From NCBI RefSeq assembly GCF_004364165.1, contig NZ_SOAY01000011.1:930001-994000 (forward strand): DNA of 64,000 nucleotides, read 5' to 3'. Source of the stretch: Maribacter spongiicola. GTDB lineage: Bacteria > Bacteroidota > Bacteroidia > Flavobacteriales > Flavobacteriaceae. Every line of letters begins with the position of its first letter. The first letter of the stretch is position 1. The position numbers were made by a program, and so were the translations under genes. The notes under the pieces were generated by a model. The model ran no database searches. It was not told the origin of the DNA and saw only the letters and a list, made by a program, of their open reading frames with translations. Shown piece after piece: positions 37,442 to 46,322 of this stretch.

Positions 37442-39841
37442 ATGAAGGGATATTTACCAATTATTCTTATATCGCTGCTATGCCTCTCATTTTCATCATG
37501 GGGACAACAAAAATTTACCCTGAGTGGCACCATATCAGAATCTAGTAGTAACGAAACACTAATTGGTGTTACCATTGCTGTTCCAGAATTGAGTACAGGA
37601 GTAACTACAAATGAATATGGCTTCTATTCTTTAACACTACCAGAAGGCACATACAAAGTTTTAATTAGCTACCTAGGCTTTAAAGATGTTCTCCAAGAAA
37701 TAACGTTGACAGAAAACAGACGTTTAGATTATTTACTTGACGAAGAGGCAGAAGAATTAGAAGAAGTTGTGGTTACCGAAAATGTGGAAAAGATGGATAT
37801 CAGAAAACCACAAATGAGCGTTAATACGTTATCGGTTGGTACCATCAAAAAAATACCGGTAATTCTTGGTGAAGCCGATGTCATTAAATCTATTTTATTG
37901 CTTCCTGGTGTTACCAATGCTGGTGAAGGTGCTTCTGGTTTTAATGTTCGTGGTGGCTCTGCAGATCAGAATCTAATTCTATTAGATGAGGCTATCATCT
38001 TTAACTCATCGCACTTATTCGGATTCTTTTCTGTTTTTAATCCTGATGCAATAAAAGATGTAAAACTTTATAAAGGTGGAATTCCCGCACGTTACGGTGG
38101 TAGAGTTTCTTCTGTCCTAGATATTTTTCAAAAAGAAGGAAATAGTAAGGAGTTTAAAATGAATGGTGGTATTGGGGCCGTGGCGAGTCGACTTTTGATC
38201 GAAGGACCTATAAAAAAAGATAAAGCCGCTTTTCTTATAGGCGGTAGAGCTTCGTACGCTCATCTTTTTCTGCCGCTATTCGATGTGGACAATACTGCTT
38301 ACTTCTATGACCTTAACACCAAATTAAACTACAGAGTAAACGATAAAAATAATATTTTTCTGTCCGGTTATTTTGGTAGAGATGTTTTCGGCATAAACGA
38401 TAGCTTTGTTAATACCTACGGGAATACTGTAGGTAACTTTAGATGGAACCATTTGTTCTCTGATAAGCTTTTCTCTAACCTATCTCTAATTTATTCGGAT
38501 TACTATTACGGATTGAAATTAGATTTTGTTGGATTCAATTGGAATTCAGGTATTCGTAATTTCAACATCAAATATGACCTAAAACACTACGCTACAGATA
38601 AGTTACAGGTAAACTACGGTATCAATAATGTATACTACGAATTCAATCCTGGTAAAATAGAACCTAGTAATGATGAATCAGGAATTGTTGAAGAGCAACT
38701 GACTCAAAAATACGCTAATGAATTTGCGGCCTATGTAGATTTTGAACATCGAGTTACAGATAATTTAAGCCTTGGCTACGGGTTACGATTTAGCCATTTT
38801 ACGAGACTTGGTCAAGATGAATTAAATGTCTATGCCAATAACAATCCTGTTGAGTTCGATCCTTTTTTGCTGATTTACAAAGAGGCTGAACCTATTGATG
38901 TTATAAATCCTGGTAAAGGAACCACTTTATCTGATTTTAGCAATTTTGAGCCAAGGGCATCTTTATCTTACACCTTAAATGAGACCAGCTCAATAAAAGC
39001 TAGCTATACAAGACTGGCTCAATACCTACATCTACTTTCAAATACAAGCTCTCCTACTCCTTTAGATGTTTGGACACCAAGCGGACCGTTTACCAAACCA
39101 CAATTATTGGATCAATATGCCTTCGGATACTTTAAAAATTTAAAGGACGGTGATTACTCCGTTGAAACTGAGGTGTTCTATAAAGATGTTCAAAATAGAA
39201 TAGATTACATTGACGGTGCTAATTTAATTGCGAACAATGCTATTGAGCAAGTAATTTTAAACGGAGAAGCTCGCGCTTACGGTTTGGAGTTTTTGTTACG
39301 CAAAAATGAGGGTAAATTACAAGGCTGGCTAGCATATACATTATCTAAATCTGAGCAACGTACGCCTGGTAGGGCATCTACCACAGATGACGGTCGAAGT
39401 AATTTAGAATCAGGTATTAACTTTGGCAATTGGTACAACACCCCTTACGACAAAACGCATGATGTGTCTTTGTTCGTGAATTATGATTTTAATGAAAAAT
39501 GGAGTGTTAGTAGTAACTTCACCTACCAAACCGGACAACCTACCAACTACCCTATTGGCCAATTTCAATTTCAAGATTTAACAGTACCCTATTATGGTCT
39601 TCGAAACACTCAAAGACTACCAGCATATAATCGTCTTGATTTGTCCGCAACATTAACACCCAGAAAGAATAAGAATAAAAAAATAAAAGGAGAATGGGTA
39701 TTTAGCCTTTACAATGTTTACAACAGAAGAAATGCAGCTTCAATTAACTTCAGGCAAAATGATGATACCGGTGTCAATGAAGCTGTTCGTACCTCAATTT
39801 TCGGTATCGTACCTGCTGTTACCTATAATTTTAAATTATAA
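37442..39841 (+). CDS. TonB-dependent receptor with carboxypeptidase-like N-domain
   Basis: A 799-residue outer-membrane transporter. A signal peptide (GYLPIILISLLCLSFSSWGQ) is followed by a carboxypeptidase-regulatory-like domain (about 24-110: TLSGTISESSSNETLIGVTI...KVLISYLGF), then the plug domain (ILLLPGVTNAGEGASGFNVRGGSADQNLILLDEA and GIPARYGGRVSSVLDI) and a beta-barrel rich in aromatic strands that ends ...VPAVTYNFKL. It forms an operon with the DUF4249 lipoprotein 3 bp downstream, a recurrent SusC/SusD-like arrangement. The imported ligand is unknown; no degradative enzyme sits beside it. Confidence 0.93.
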   Translation: MKGYLPIILISLLCLSFSSWGQQKFTLSGTISESSSNETLIGVTIAVPELSTGVTTNEYGFYSLTLPEGTYKVLISYLGFKDVLQEITLTENRRLDYLLDEEAEELEEVVVTENVEKMDIRKPQMSVNTLSVGTIKKIPVILGEADVIKSILLLPGVTNAGEGASGFNVRGGSADQNLILLDEAIIFNSSHLFGFFSVFNPDAIKDVKLYKGGIPARYGGRVSSVLDIFQKEGNSKEFKMNGGIGAVASRLLIEGPIKKDKAAFLIGGRASYAHLFLPLFDVDNTAYFYDLNTKLNYRVNDKNNIFLSGYFGRDVFGINDSFVNTYGNTVGNFRWNHLFSDKLFSNLSLIYSDYYYGLKLDFVGFNWNSGIRNFNIKYDLKHYATDKLQVNYGINNVYYEFNPGKIEPSNDESGIVEEQLTQKYANEFAAYVDFEHRVTDNLSLGYGLRFSHFTRLGQDELNVYANNNPVEFDPFLLIYKEAEPIDVINPGKGTTLSDFSNFEPRASLSYTLNETSSIKASYTRLAQYLHLLSNTSSPTPLDVWTPSGPFTKPQLLDQYAFGYFKNLKDGDYSVETEVFYKDVQNRIDYIDGANLIANNAIEQVILNGEARAYGLEFLLRKNEGKLQGWLAYTLSKSEQRTPGRASTTDDGRSNLESGINFGNWYNTPYDKTHDVSLFVNYDFNEKWSVSSNFTYQTGQPTNYPIGQFQFQDLTVPYYGLRNTQRLPAYNRLDLSATLTPRKNKNKKIKGEWVFSLYNVYNRRNAASINFRQNDDTGVNEAVRTSIFGIVPAVTYNFKL

Positions 39842-39844
39842 GCC

Positions 39845-40765
39845 ATGAGACGTCATTTGTTGATATTATTTGCCATTGCGTTTTGCATTTCTTGTGAGGA
39901 CGTTATTGATGTTGATTTACCAGAAAACGAAACTAGACTTATCGTAAACGGAGTTATTAGAGTTGATGAAACACAAGAGTATCTACCTATAGAGATAATG
40001 GTTTCTCAAAGTAGTTCGTTCTTCGACGACAACACTGTTGCGACAATTAAAAGTGCCATTATATATTACGGAACTCCAAGAGAAGATGCCCCAGAAATTT
40101 TAGAAGGTGGTGGTGTATCAAACTTAGCGGAAGTGGAACCAGGTAGTGGCAAATGGGTGCCAGACCCCTCGTTTGATAGTGACCAACGAATTAGAGTAAA
40201 TAGCATTAATGAAGGTGATGTGTTTCAGCTGATTCTTGAAACAGATGAAGAACGCTATTTCGCAACCACAACTTATGTGAAATCTGTACCAATAGACTCG
40301 CTGGTTCAAGGTGATGAGACACTCTTTTCAGGTGATGAAACAGAGGTCATCGTAACCTTTACAGACCCTGACGAAAGTGATGATTTTTATCTTTTAGACT
40401 TAGATTTCGGAGAATTTCTGGTAACTGAAGATGAATTTTACCAAGGTCAAACTTTTGTGTTTTCATACTTTTATGACAATGATTTAGAATTAGATTCAAG
40501 CTCAGTGGTCAATATAAGCCTTTTAGGAGTAGATGAATCATTTTATAATTACATGAACCAAATCATCGTTCAGTCTGGTGGTGACCAAGGTCCGTTTCAG
40601 ACACCGGCAGCAACGGTACGCGGCAATATTATAAATATTACAGGCATCGATAATAACGAGGTTTTTGATAATGTAGAACGATCAGATAATTTTGCCTTGG
40701 GTTATTTTGCTATCGTAGAAGAATACAAAGACAGTATAATAATTACCGAGAATGAGACGAACTGA
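39845..40765 (+). CDS. DUF4249 domain outer-membrane lipoprotein
   Basis: A 306-residue lipoprotein with a short signal (RRHLLILFAIAFCISCED, lipidated Cys at about residue 18). Directly after comes the family's typical opening VIDVDLPENETRLIVNGVIRVDE, then beta-rich sequence with SSFFDDNTVATIKSAIIYY and FALGYFAIVEEY near the end. Acidic throughout. DUF4249 proteins are partners of TonB-dependent receptors, probably ligand-binding surface lipoproteins playing the SusD role. Its stop overlaps the start of the small membrane gene by 14 bp. Confidence 0.88.
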   Translation: MRRHLLILFAIAFCISCEDVIDVDLPENETRLIVNGVIRVDETQEYLPIEIMVSQSSSFFDDNTVATIKSAIIYYGTPREDAPEILEGGGVSNLAEVEPGSGKWVPDPSFDSDQRIRVNSINEGDVFQLILETDEERYFATTTYVKSVPIDSLVQGDETLFSGDETEVIVTFTDPDESDDFYLLDLDFGEFLVTEDEFYQGQTFVFSYFYDNDLELDSSSVVNISLLGVDESFYNYMNQIIVQSGGDQGPFQTPAATVRGNIINITGIDNNEVFDNVERSDNFALGYFAIVEEYKDSIIITENETN

Positions 40766-40991
40766 TAAAGATTTACTTGTTACAGGTTTAAAAAAATTAG
40801 CGATAACCGTAGTGCTCATGTTTACGGCGCCTATAGTATTGTATCAAGCATTTAAAAATCAAGAAAATTTTTTGTTCTGGCCTGTTTGTATTGTTGGCAT
40901 AATTCTGGCATTCTTCGCCGTTAGAACAGGCTTTAAAGGCATTATGACAATAATGGATTCTATGTTCGGCAAAAAACCAAAATCATCTTAA
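40752..40991 (+). CDS. Small two-helix membrane protein, DUF6095-like
   Basis: A 79-residue protein with two hydrophobic helices (LKKLAITVVLMFTAPIVLYQAF and FWPVCIVGIILAFFAVRTGF) joined by a short polar turn and ended by a basic tail (MFGKKPKSS). I link it from memory to DUF6095, a small flavobacterial family. It overlaps the DUF4249 gene by 14 bp, so it is translated with it, and its stop overlaps that of the convergent DUF4294 gene by 4 bp. Function unknown. Confidence 0.75.
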   Translation: MRRTDKDLLVTGLKKLAITVVLMFTAPIVLYQAFKNQENFLFWPVCIVGIILAFFAVRTGFKGIMTIMDSMFGKKPKSS

Positions 40992-41686
40992 TCTTTAGGT
41001 ACTTTTGTAGTTCTTTTCCATTTATTATACAACTTATCATAATCGTAATCAAGAACGGTTTCTTGCCGTTCTAATTTACCTTTAGAAAAAGCGCGTTGTA
41101 AAATATCTTCTATTAAGTAATCTTCCTCAATCAAATCAGGATGAAATTCTTCTTTAATACTAATACTAAAAAGCTTTGCCGTGGTATTGTACCAAAATGC
41201 ACGCCATCCGTTTCTTAAATCTTTCACTAGATCAAAAGCAGTAGTACCTGTTTGTCTATAAATTAGTTTTACTAAAATCTGCCCTTCGGTTCGGGTCAAT
41301 TTTTTCAACTCTTCAGAAAACTCCTCTTCAATAAATTTCTGTACTTTTTTGGTATATTTTTTTCTTTTACGATTGTTCTTCATGTTCGCCAAACTATCAT
41401 TTAGCTCCACCAAACGCTCCGCCGCCATTTTTGCGTACGGATACACTTTTTGTGTTTTTCTACGTAAAATATAATATCTTAACTTTTCGTCGTAAGAAGA
41501 GAATTTAAGCTTACCAAATACATAAGCTTCTTCTAGGGCAATAGAACTTTGCAGTAAAGAATCACCCGTAATGATGATCATTTTTTCGGTAATAGAATCA
41601 AGCTCTTGTTCTTCCACTTGGGCATTACCAGTAAAAACACCAGTAAGAAGTATTAAAAGAAGTATTAAATTATATTTCATTACCAT
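40988..41686 (-). CDS. DUF4294 family exported protein
   Basis: A 232-residue protein with a signal peptide (KYNLILLLILLTGVFTGNAQ). The body is strongly charged, with the conserved segment RYYILRRKTQKVYPYAKMAAERLVELND and the later LTRTEGQILVKLIYRQTGTTAFDLVKDLRNGWRAFWYNTTAKLF, which I recognise as DUF4294. The function is unknown. It is divergent from the M42 peptidase gene, a neighbourhood that recurs in flavobacteria. M1 or M3 may be the start. Confidence 0.83.
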   Translation of the reverse strand: MVMKYNLILLLILLTGVFTGNAQVEEQELDSITEKMIIITGDSLLQSSIALEEAYVFGKLKFSSYDEKLRYYILRRKTQKVYPYAKMAAERLVELNDSLANMKNNRKRKKYTKKVQKFIEEEFSEELKKLTRTEGQILVKLIYRQTGTTAFDLVKDLRNGWRAFWYNTTAKLFSISIKEEFHPDLIEEDYLIEDILQRAFSKGKLERQETVLDYDYDKLYNKWKRTTKVPKD

Positions 41687-41784
41687 TGGTTAAACAAAAG
41701 TCCTGCCAAAATTAACGATTATTAAAGAAGGTTATTACTAATACAACGCTAATATTCTTAAGTTTGTATCCTAAATTTACATTG

Positions 41785-42873
41785 ATGGCTAATAAAAATA
41801 TAATTACCAAAAAGTCTGAAGACTTTTTCGAAAAATACTTGAATAACGCTGCCCCGACAGGATATGAGTGGGAAGGGCAAAAAATATGGATGGACTATCT
41901 AAAACCTTATGTAGATACGTTCATTACCGACACATACGGTACTGCTGTTGGTGTTATAAACCCTGATGCGAAATACAAAGTTGTTATTGAAGGGCACTCT
42001 GATGAAATTTCTTGGTATGTAAATTATATCACTGATAACGGTTTAATTCATGTAATTAGAAATGGTGGTAGTGATCATCAAATAGCGCCATCTAAATGGG
42101 TAAATATCCATACTACAAAGGGAATTGTAAAAGGTATATTTGGCTGGCCCGCAATTCATACACGTAAGGGAGATAAGGAAGAGACACCAAAAATTGAAAA
42201 TATTACGGTTGATGTTGGTGCAACAAATAAGGAAGAAGTAGAAAAACTTGGGGTTCACGTTGGTTGTGTAATTACTTACCCAGATGAGTTTCAAATTTTG
42301 AACAAGAATAAATATGTTTGTAGAGCAATAGACAACAGAGCTGGCGGTTTTATGATTGCTGAAGTTGCACGTTTATTACATGAGAACAAGGTGAAATTGC
42401 CATTCGGACTTTACATCACTAATTCTGTACAGGAAGAAATAGGTTTACGTGGTGCAGAAATGATTACACAAACTATAAAACCTAACGTAGCAATAGTAAC
42501 AGATGTTTGTCATGATACCACAACACCAATGATTAAAAAAGAGGTACAAGGACATACTGAAATTGGTGCAGGTCCTGTTATTTCTTATGCTCCTGCAGTT
42601 CAAAACAAATTGCGCGAACGTATCATCAAAACAGCTGAAGATAACAAGATACCATTTCAAAGAATGGCTGCCTCTAGATCTACAGGTACTGATACAGATG
42701 CTTTTGCCTACAGTAATGGCGGAGTTGCATCTGCATTGATTTCACTACCATTACGTTACATGCACACAACGGTAGAAACGGTTCATAAAGACGATGTTGA
42801 AAATGTAATTCGTTTGATTTACGAAACACTCTTAACAATCAAAGACGGAGAAACTTTTAGCTACTTCGATTAA
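41785..42873 (+). CDS. M42 family metallopeptidase (glutamyl aminopeptidase type)
   Basis: A 362-residue cytosolic aminopeptidase of the tetrahedral (TET) type. Metal ligands and catalytic residues can be placed: EGHSDEISWYV (His), CRAIDNRAGGFMIAEV (bridging Asp), NSVQEEIGLRGAEM (catalytic Glu-Glu), VTDVCHD (Asp) and LPLRYMHTTVETVHKDD (His). The frame is open a little upstream, but MANKNIITKKSEDFF at 41785 is the proper start. It is followed by a terminator hairpin and closely by the NUDIX gene. Confidence 0.95.
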   Translation: MANKNIITKKSEDFFEKYLNNAAPTGYEWEGQKIWMDYLKPYVDTFITDTYGTAVGVINPDAKYKVVIEGHSDEISWYVNYITDNGLIHVIRNGGSDHQIAPSKWVNIHTTKGIVKGIFGWPAIHTRKGDKEETPKIENITVDVGATNKEEVEKLGVHVGCVITYPDEFQILNKNKYVCRAIDNRAGGFMIAEVARLLHENKVKLPFGLYITNSVQEEIGLRGAEMITQTIKPNVAIVTDVCHDTTTPMIKKEVQGHTEIGAGPVISYAPAVQNKLRERIIKTAEDNKIPFQRMAASRSTGTDTDAFAYSNGGVASALISLPLRYMHTTVETVHKDDVENVIRLIYETLLTIKDGETFSYFD

Positions 42874-42881
42874 ATTTATAT

Positions 42882-42910
42882 AATCCCTCTTTCACCGGAG
42901 GGATTTTTTT
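42882..42910 (+). terminator. Terminator hairpin just before the NUDIX start codon
   Basis: AATCCCTC (42882-42889) pairs with GAGGGATT (42898-42905), then T to 42910. The next ATG is at 42916, so this may attenuate the NUDIX gene rather than simply end the M42 transcript. Confidence 0.83.
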
Positions 42911-42915
42911 ATTTT

Positions 42916-43470
42916 ATGGATGAATTAATTGACATTTTAGATCCTGATGGAAACATGACGCATACGACTGCCATGAAGTCTGAAGCGCATAAAAATGGAT
43001 GGTTTCACCAAACTGTTCATATTTGGTTGTATACTTCGGATGGAGAAATTTTACTGCAGCAACGCGGTAAAGAAAAAAATATATACCCGCTATTGTGGGA
43101 TGTTTCCGTTGCAGGTCACATTGGAGCAGGCGAATCAATACTAACTTCAGCGGTGCGTGAAGTACAAGAAGAAATAGGATTGAAAATTTCATCCTCTGAC
43201 TTAGAAAAAATAGGAATATTTAAATCCGTCAAAAATCATTCTGAAACTTTGAAAGATTATGAGTTTCATCACACGTTTATAGCCGAACTAAAAACACCGT
43301 TTAGCGCATTGCAAAAACAGGATAGTGAAGTTGAAGCCTTAAAACTAGAATCTATAAAACAATTTATCAAGGCTCTAAATGACACTTCAAACTACAAATA
43401 CGTACCTCATGACATTTCATATTTTGAAACTATACTAGAAGAAATATCAAATAGATTAAATAGCATTTAA
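42916..43470 (+). CDS. NUDIX hydrolase, isopentenyl-diphosphate isomerase-like
   Basis: A 184-residue NUDIX protein with a perfect Nudix box, GHIGAGESILTSAVREVQEEIGL (GX5EX7REUXEEXGU). The N-terminal part (DILDPDGN and KNGWFHQTVHIWLYTSDGEILLQQRGKEKN) resembles the YfcD/IDI subgroup, but the Cys and Glu needed for isomerase activity are not apparent, so hydrolysis of a nucleoside or isoprenoid diphosphate is more likely. No promoter of its own is obvious. Confidence 0.88.
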   Translation: MDELIDILDPDGNMTHTTAMKSEAHKNGWFHQTVHIWLYTSDGEILLQQRGKEKNIYPLLWDVSVAGHIGAGESILTSAVREVQEEIGLKISSSDLEKIGIFKSVKNHSETLKDYEFHHTFIAELKTPFSALQKQDSEVEALKLESIKQFIKALNDTSNYKYVPHDISYFETILEEISNRLNSI

Positions 43471-43503
43471 AAGAATTACTTACGCAGAGCAAAATGGAAT
43501 TAA

Positions 43504-43938
43504 CTAAAATCCGGATTCTTCAGCCCTCTTAACTACACCAACGGTTAAAATCAAATTAGCGAAACGACGCTGCTCTCCTGTTTGTATAATTAAGGTCGTA
43601 TTTTGGTCTCTTATTTTATCATAAAAAGCCCAACGCTCCATTTCATCCCAAATAACATCGCCAAGTAATTTTTTATAGGCATCATGAATTTCAGCGTTTG
43701 CTTCTGCAGGTTTCTCCATTACAATTGCACCTTGTACCGGACAAACTTCTAAAATACCTTCTAGAACTGTAAGTGCATCTAACAATCCAGGACGAAAATT
43801 TAAATGTACCGTTGTAGAATTAGGACCGGTCATAGCACCTACCGGTAAATTACCATCTGCAATGACCACTTGCGCATAATGACCTGAACGCCCAAGAGCT
43901 TCCATAATTGTTGGATGAATAACCGGAGTCTTTAGCAT
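43504..43938 (-). CDS. RbsD/FucU family sugar mutarotase
   Basis: A 144-residue protein of the RbsD/FucU fold, which interconverts pyranose/furanose or alpha/beta forms of ribose or L-fucose. The catalytic region is SGHYAQVVIADGNLP (His and Asp of the H...D pair), followed by GILEVCPVQGAIVM and a C-terminal TGEQRRFANLILTVGVV. It lies downstream of the SDR gene on the same strand, with a hairpin between them. Fucose mutarotase is the better guess because of the SDR partner, but this is inference. Confidence 0.85.
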   Translation of the reverse strand: MLKTPVIHPTIMEALGRSGHYAQVVIADGNLPVGAMTGPNSTTVHLNFRPGLLDALTVLEGILEVCPVQGAIVMEKPAEANAEIHDAYKKLLGDVIWDEMERWAFYDKIRDQNTTLIIQTGEQRRFANLILTVGVVKRAEESGF

Positions 43939-43965
43939 ATTTATTTTTTTAAGAATAATGAGAAT

Positions 43966-44000
43966 AAAACCCTAATTGCCAGATTGCAAACTAGGGTTTT
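43966..44000 (-). terminator. Hairpin between the SDR and RbsD/FucU genes
   Basis: AAAACCCTA (43966-43974) pairs with TAGGGTTTT (43992-44000). On the minus strand it is followed by TTTTATTC, a mediocre T-tract, so it may reduce rather than stop expression of the mutarotase. Confidence 0.6.
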
Positions 44001-44017
44001 TATAGATTTATCTGGCA

Positions 44018-44788
44018 CTACATGTTGTAAACTCCGCCGTTGATATCAAGCGTAGCTCCTGTAATAAAGCCATCGTATTCAGATGCTAAATACAAAACTG
44101 CTCTGGCAACATCATCTGCATTACCCGCTCGTTGAATAGGAATACCTTTTGTAGTTTCTGCAGCAGATTCTTTGGTTGTGTGTGTATTGTGAAATGAAGT
44201 ACCTAAGATAAGTCCTGGTGCAACAGCATTTACACGTGTGCCTTGAGGCCCTAATTCTGAAGCAAGTGCCCTAGTGTAGGTTAAAATAGCGCCTTTACTT
44301 GTAGCATAAACTAAAGATCCTGGGTGACCTCCTTTACGACCTGCCAACGAAGCCAAGTTGACAATGCTACTATTCTCATTTTTTGCTAAATAAGGTGCTG
44401 CTGCTCTTGTAACAAACATCATTGATGTAAGATTGATATCCATCACTTTGTGCCAAAATTCAGTTTCCATTTCGCTAAGCATTTTACGCGCAACTAATGA
44501 ACCTGCATTATTGATTAAGATGTTAAGACCTCCCAAAGCTTCAACTGTTATCTTTACTAATGCATTGGCGTCTTCTTCTTTCGTTAGGTCTCCACTTATG
44601 GCGATCGTCTTTAAGCCCTTATCTGTTGCATATTTTACTAATTCGTTTGCAGTATCTGCACTTGAAAAATAATGAATAGCAACATTGGCACCACTGTCAA
44701 TAAAATGCTTTGTAATTGCCTCTCCTATTCCTTGAGCACCAGCAGTAATAAGTATATTTTTTCCAGATAATTTGTTACTGTTCGTCAT
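44018..44788 (-). CDS. SDR family oxidoreductase, sugar or uronate related
   Basis: A 256-residue classical short-chain dehydrogenase/reductase. Cofactor loop ILITAGAQGIGEA (TGxxxGIG with Ala), NNAGSLVA, catalytic Ser in SIVNLASLAGRKGG, YATSK with Tyr-X3-Lys, and the C-terminal FITGATLDINGGVYNM. Overall it resembles flavobacterial reductases of 4-deoxy-L-erythro-5-hexoseulose uronate from alginate, recalled from memory; L-fucose dehydrogenase is the rival given the downstream FucU-like gene. The ATG at 44788 is preferred to a TTG at 44797. Behind a palindromic operator-like site at 44857-44877. Confidence 0.88.
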   Translation of the reverse strand: MTNSNKLSGKNILITAGAQGIGEAITKHFIDSGANVAIHYFSSADTANELVKYATDKGLKTIAISGDLTKEEDANALVKITVEALGGLNILINNAGSLVARKMLSEMETEFWHKVMDINLTSMMFVTRAAAPYLAKNENSSIVNLASLAGRKGGHPGSLVYATSKGAILTYTRALASELGPQGTRVNAVAPGLILGTSFHNTHTTKESAAETTKGIPIQRAGNADDVARAVLYLASEYDGFITGATLDINGGVYNM

Positions 44789-44856
44789 AATTTTCAATTA
44801 TAAATCTTGATATTGTTTCGGTTGAAATCCAACCCAATTACACAATATAAAACTGC

Positions 44857-44877
44857 TTAACCAAATTGGTTAACCAA
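44857..44877. promoter_or_regulatory. Overlapping palindromes, GntR (FadR/UxuR)-like operator
   Basis: TTAACCAA-A-TTGGTTAA (44857-44873) is a perfect 8-bp inverted repeat with one central base, and TTGGTTAACCAA (44866-44877) is a second, perfect palindrome sharing its right half. The half-site TTGGT/ACCAA is like the core of FadR-subfamily GntR sites such as UxuR/ExuR. It lies about 70 bp before the SDR start codon. No GntR gene is in the window. Confidence 0.55.
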
Positions 44878-44924
44878 ATATAATCAAAAATGACTCAGTA
44901 AAATAGTATCTGATTTTAAAGTAC

Positions 44925-46304
44925 TTAACTTAAATAGGTAACAAATTGATAAACATTGTCTAAACTATACTCTTGCTGCGAACCTTCTTTCATATTTTTA
45001 ACGATGAAAGAATTATTATTTAGTTCTTGCTCCCCTATTAAAATGACATAAGGCACATTACGATTATTGGCGTATTTCATCTGCTTTTGCATCTTAGCAC
45101 TTGATGGGTAAATATCTGCTTTAACACCCGCCTTACGCAACTGACTTACCAATTTCAATGCAGCCATAGCTTCATTATCACCAAAATTGACACATAATAC
45201 TTGGAGCGATTGATTAATAGCTTCAGGGAAAAGATTTAAATCTTCTAACACCAAATAAATACGGTCTAACCCAAAAGAAATACCTACACCGCTTACATTT
45301 TTTAGTCCGAAAATACCGGTAAGGTCGTCATAGCGACCGCCACCACCTATAGATCCCATAATCACACCTTTTGGTGCTGCAACTTCGAAAATGGCTCCTG
45401 TATAATAATTTAGTCCGCGTGCAAGAGTTACATCAATCGATAAATTAGCAGATTGCAAACCTAAAACAGCTATCGTTTCTAAGATAAAACGAAGTTCTTC
45501 CAATCCTTTTTTACCTTCTTCCGAATCTTTTAGAAGTGCATCTAAACGCTCTAATTGCTCTTCATTAGTAGATTGAGGTAAAAATAATGGAGATGCTTTT
45601 TCAATAGCTTCTCCAGAAATTCCTTTAGCAAGCATTTCTTTTTTAACGCCGTCCTCTCCTATTTTATCTAACTTATCAAGTGCTACGGTAAAATCTATCA
45701 ATAAATCTTTTGCACCGATAACTTCAGCTATACCTGCCAAGATTTTTCTATTGTTCATTTTAATCGTTGCACCTTCCAATTTTAAATCAGAAAATACAGC
45801 ATCATACAATTGAATCAATTCTACTTCTTGCAATAAGGAATCTGACCCTACAACATCGGCATCGCATTGAAAAAATTCTCTAAACCGACCTTTTTGTGGT
45901 CTATCCGCTCTCCAAACTGGTTGAATTTGATACCGCTTAAAAGGAAAATCCAATTCATTTTGATGCATTACTACGTAACGCGCAAACGGCACTGTTAAGT
46001 CATATCGTAATGCTTTTTCCGTAATTTTCGGTGCAATACTGTTCGAATTTTTATCAGCATAAGTGGCGTCATCTACCTTACTTATAAAATCACCAGAATT
46101 TAATATCTTAAAAATTAATCGATCACCTTCTTCTCCATATTTACCCAAGAGCGTATCTGAATTTTCAAAAGAAGGAGTCTCAATCGGCTGAAATCCATAC
46201 GTTTGAAAGTTCTTTTTGATAATATCAAAAATGTAATTACGCTTAGCTATTTCAGATGGATTGAAATCTCTGGTGCCTTTTGGTATGGATGGTTTCTGTG
46301 CCAT
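44925..46304 (-). CDS. hisS: Histidyl-tRNA synthetase
   Basis: A class II aminoacyl-tRNA synthetase, 459 residues. Motif 1 includes GFQPIETPSFEN, motif 2 is RYQIQPVWRADRPQKGRFREFFQCDADVVG, the histidine-binding segment is LARGLNYYTGAIFEV, and motif 3 is GISFGLDRI. The C-terminal anticodon-binding domain covers the last 100 residues (VLCVNFGDNEAMAALKLVSQLRKAGVKADIY). Its promoter at 46323-46351 is one of the best in the window. Confidence 0.98.
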   Translation of the reverse strand: MAQKPSIPKGTRDFNPSEIAKRNYIFDIIKKNFQTYGFQPIETPSFENSDTLLGKYGEEGDRLIFKILNSGDFISKVDDATYADKNSNSIAPKITEKALRYDLTVPFARYVVMHQNELDFPFKRYQIQPVWRADRPQKGRFREFFQCDADVVGSDSLLQEVELIQLYDAVFSDLKLEGATIKMNNRKILAGIAEVIGAKDLLIDFTVALDKLDKIGEDGVKKEMLAKGISGEAIEKASPLFLPQSTNEEQLERLDALLKDSEEGKKGLEELRFILETIAVLGLQSANLSIDVTLARGLNYYTGAIFEVAAPKGVIMGSIGGGGRYDDLTGIFGLKNVSGVGISFGLDRIYLVLEDLNLFPEAINQSLQVLCVNFGDNEAMAALKLVSQLRKAGVKADIYPSSAKMQKQMKYANNRNVPYVILIGEQELNNNSFIVKNMKEGSQQEYSLDNVYQFVTYLS

Positions 46305-46322
46305 TAATTTTTTATTGTATTA

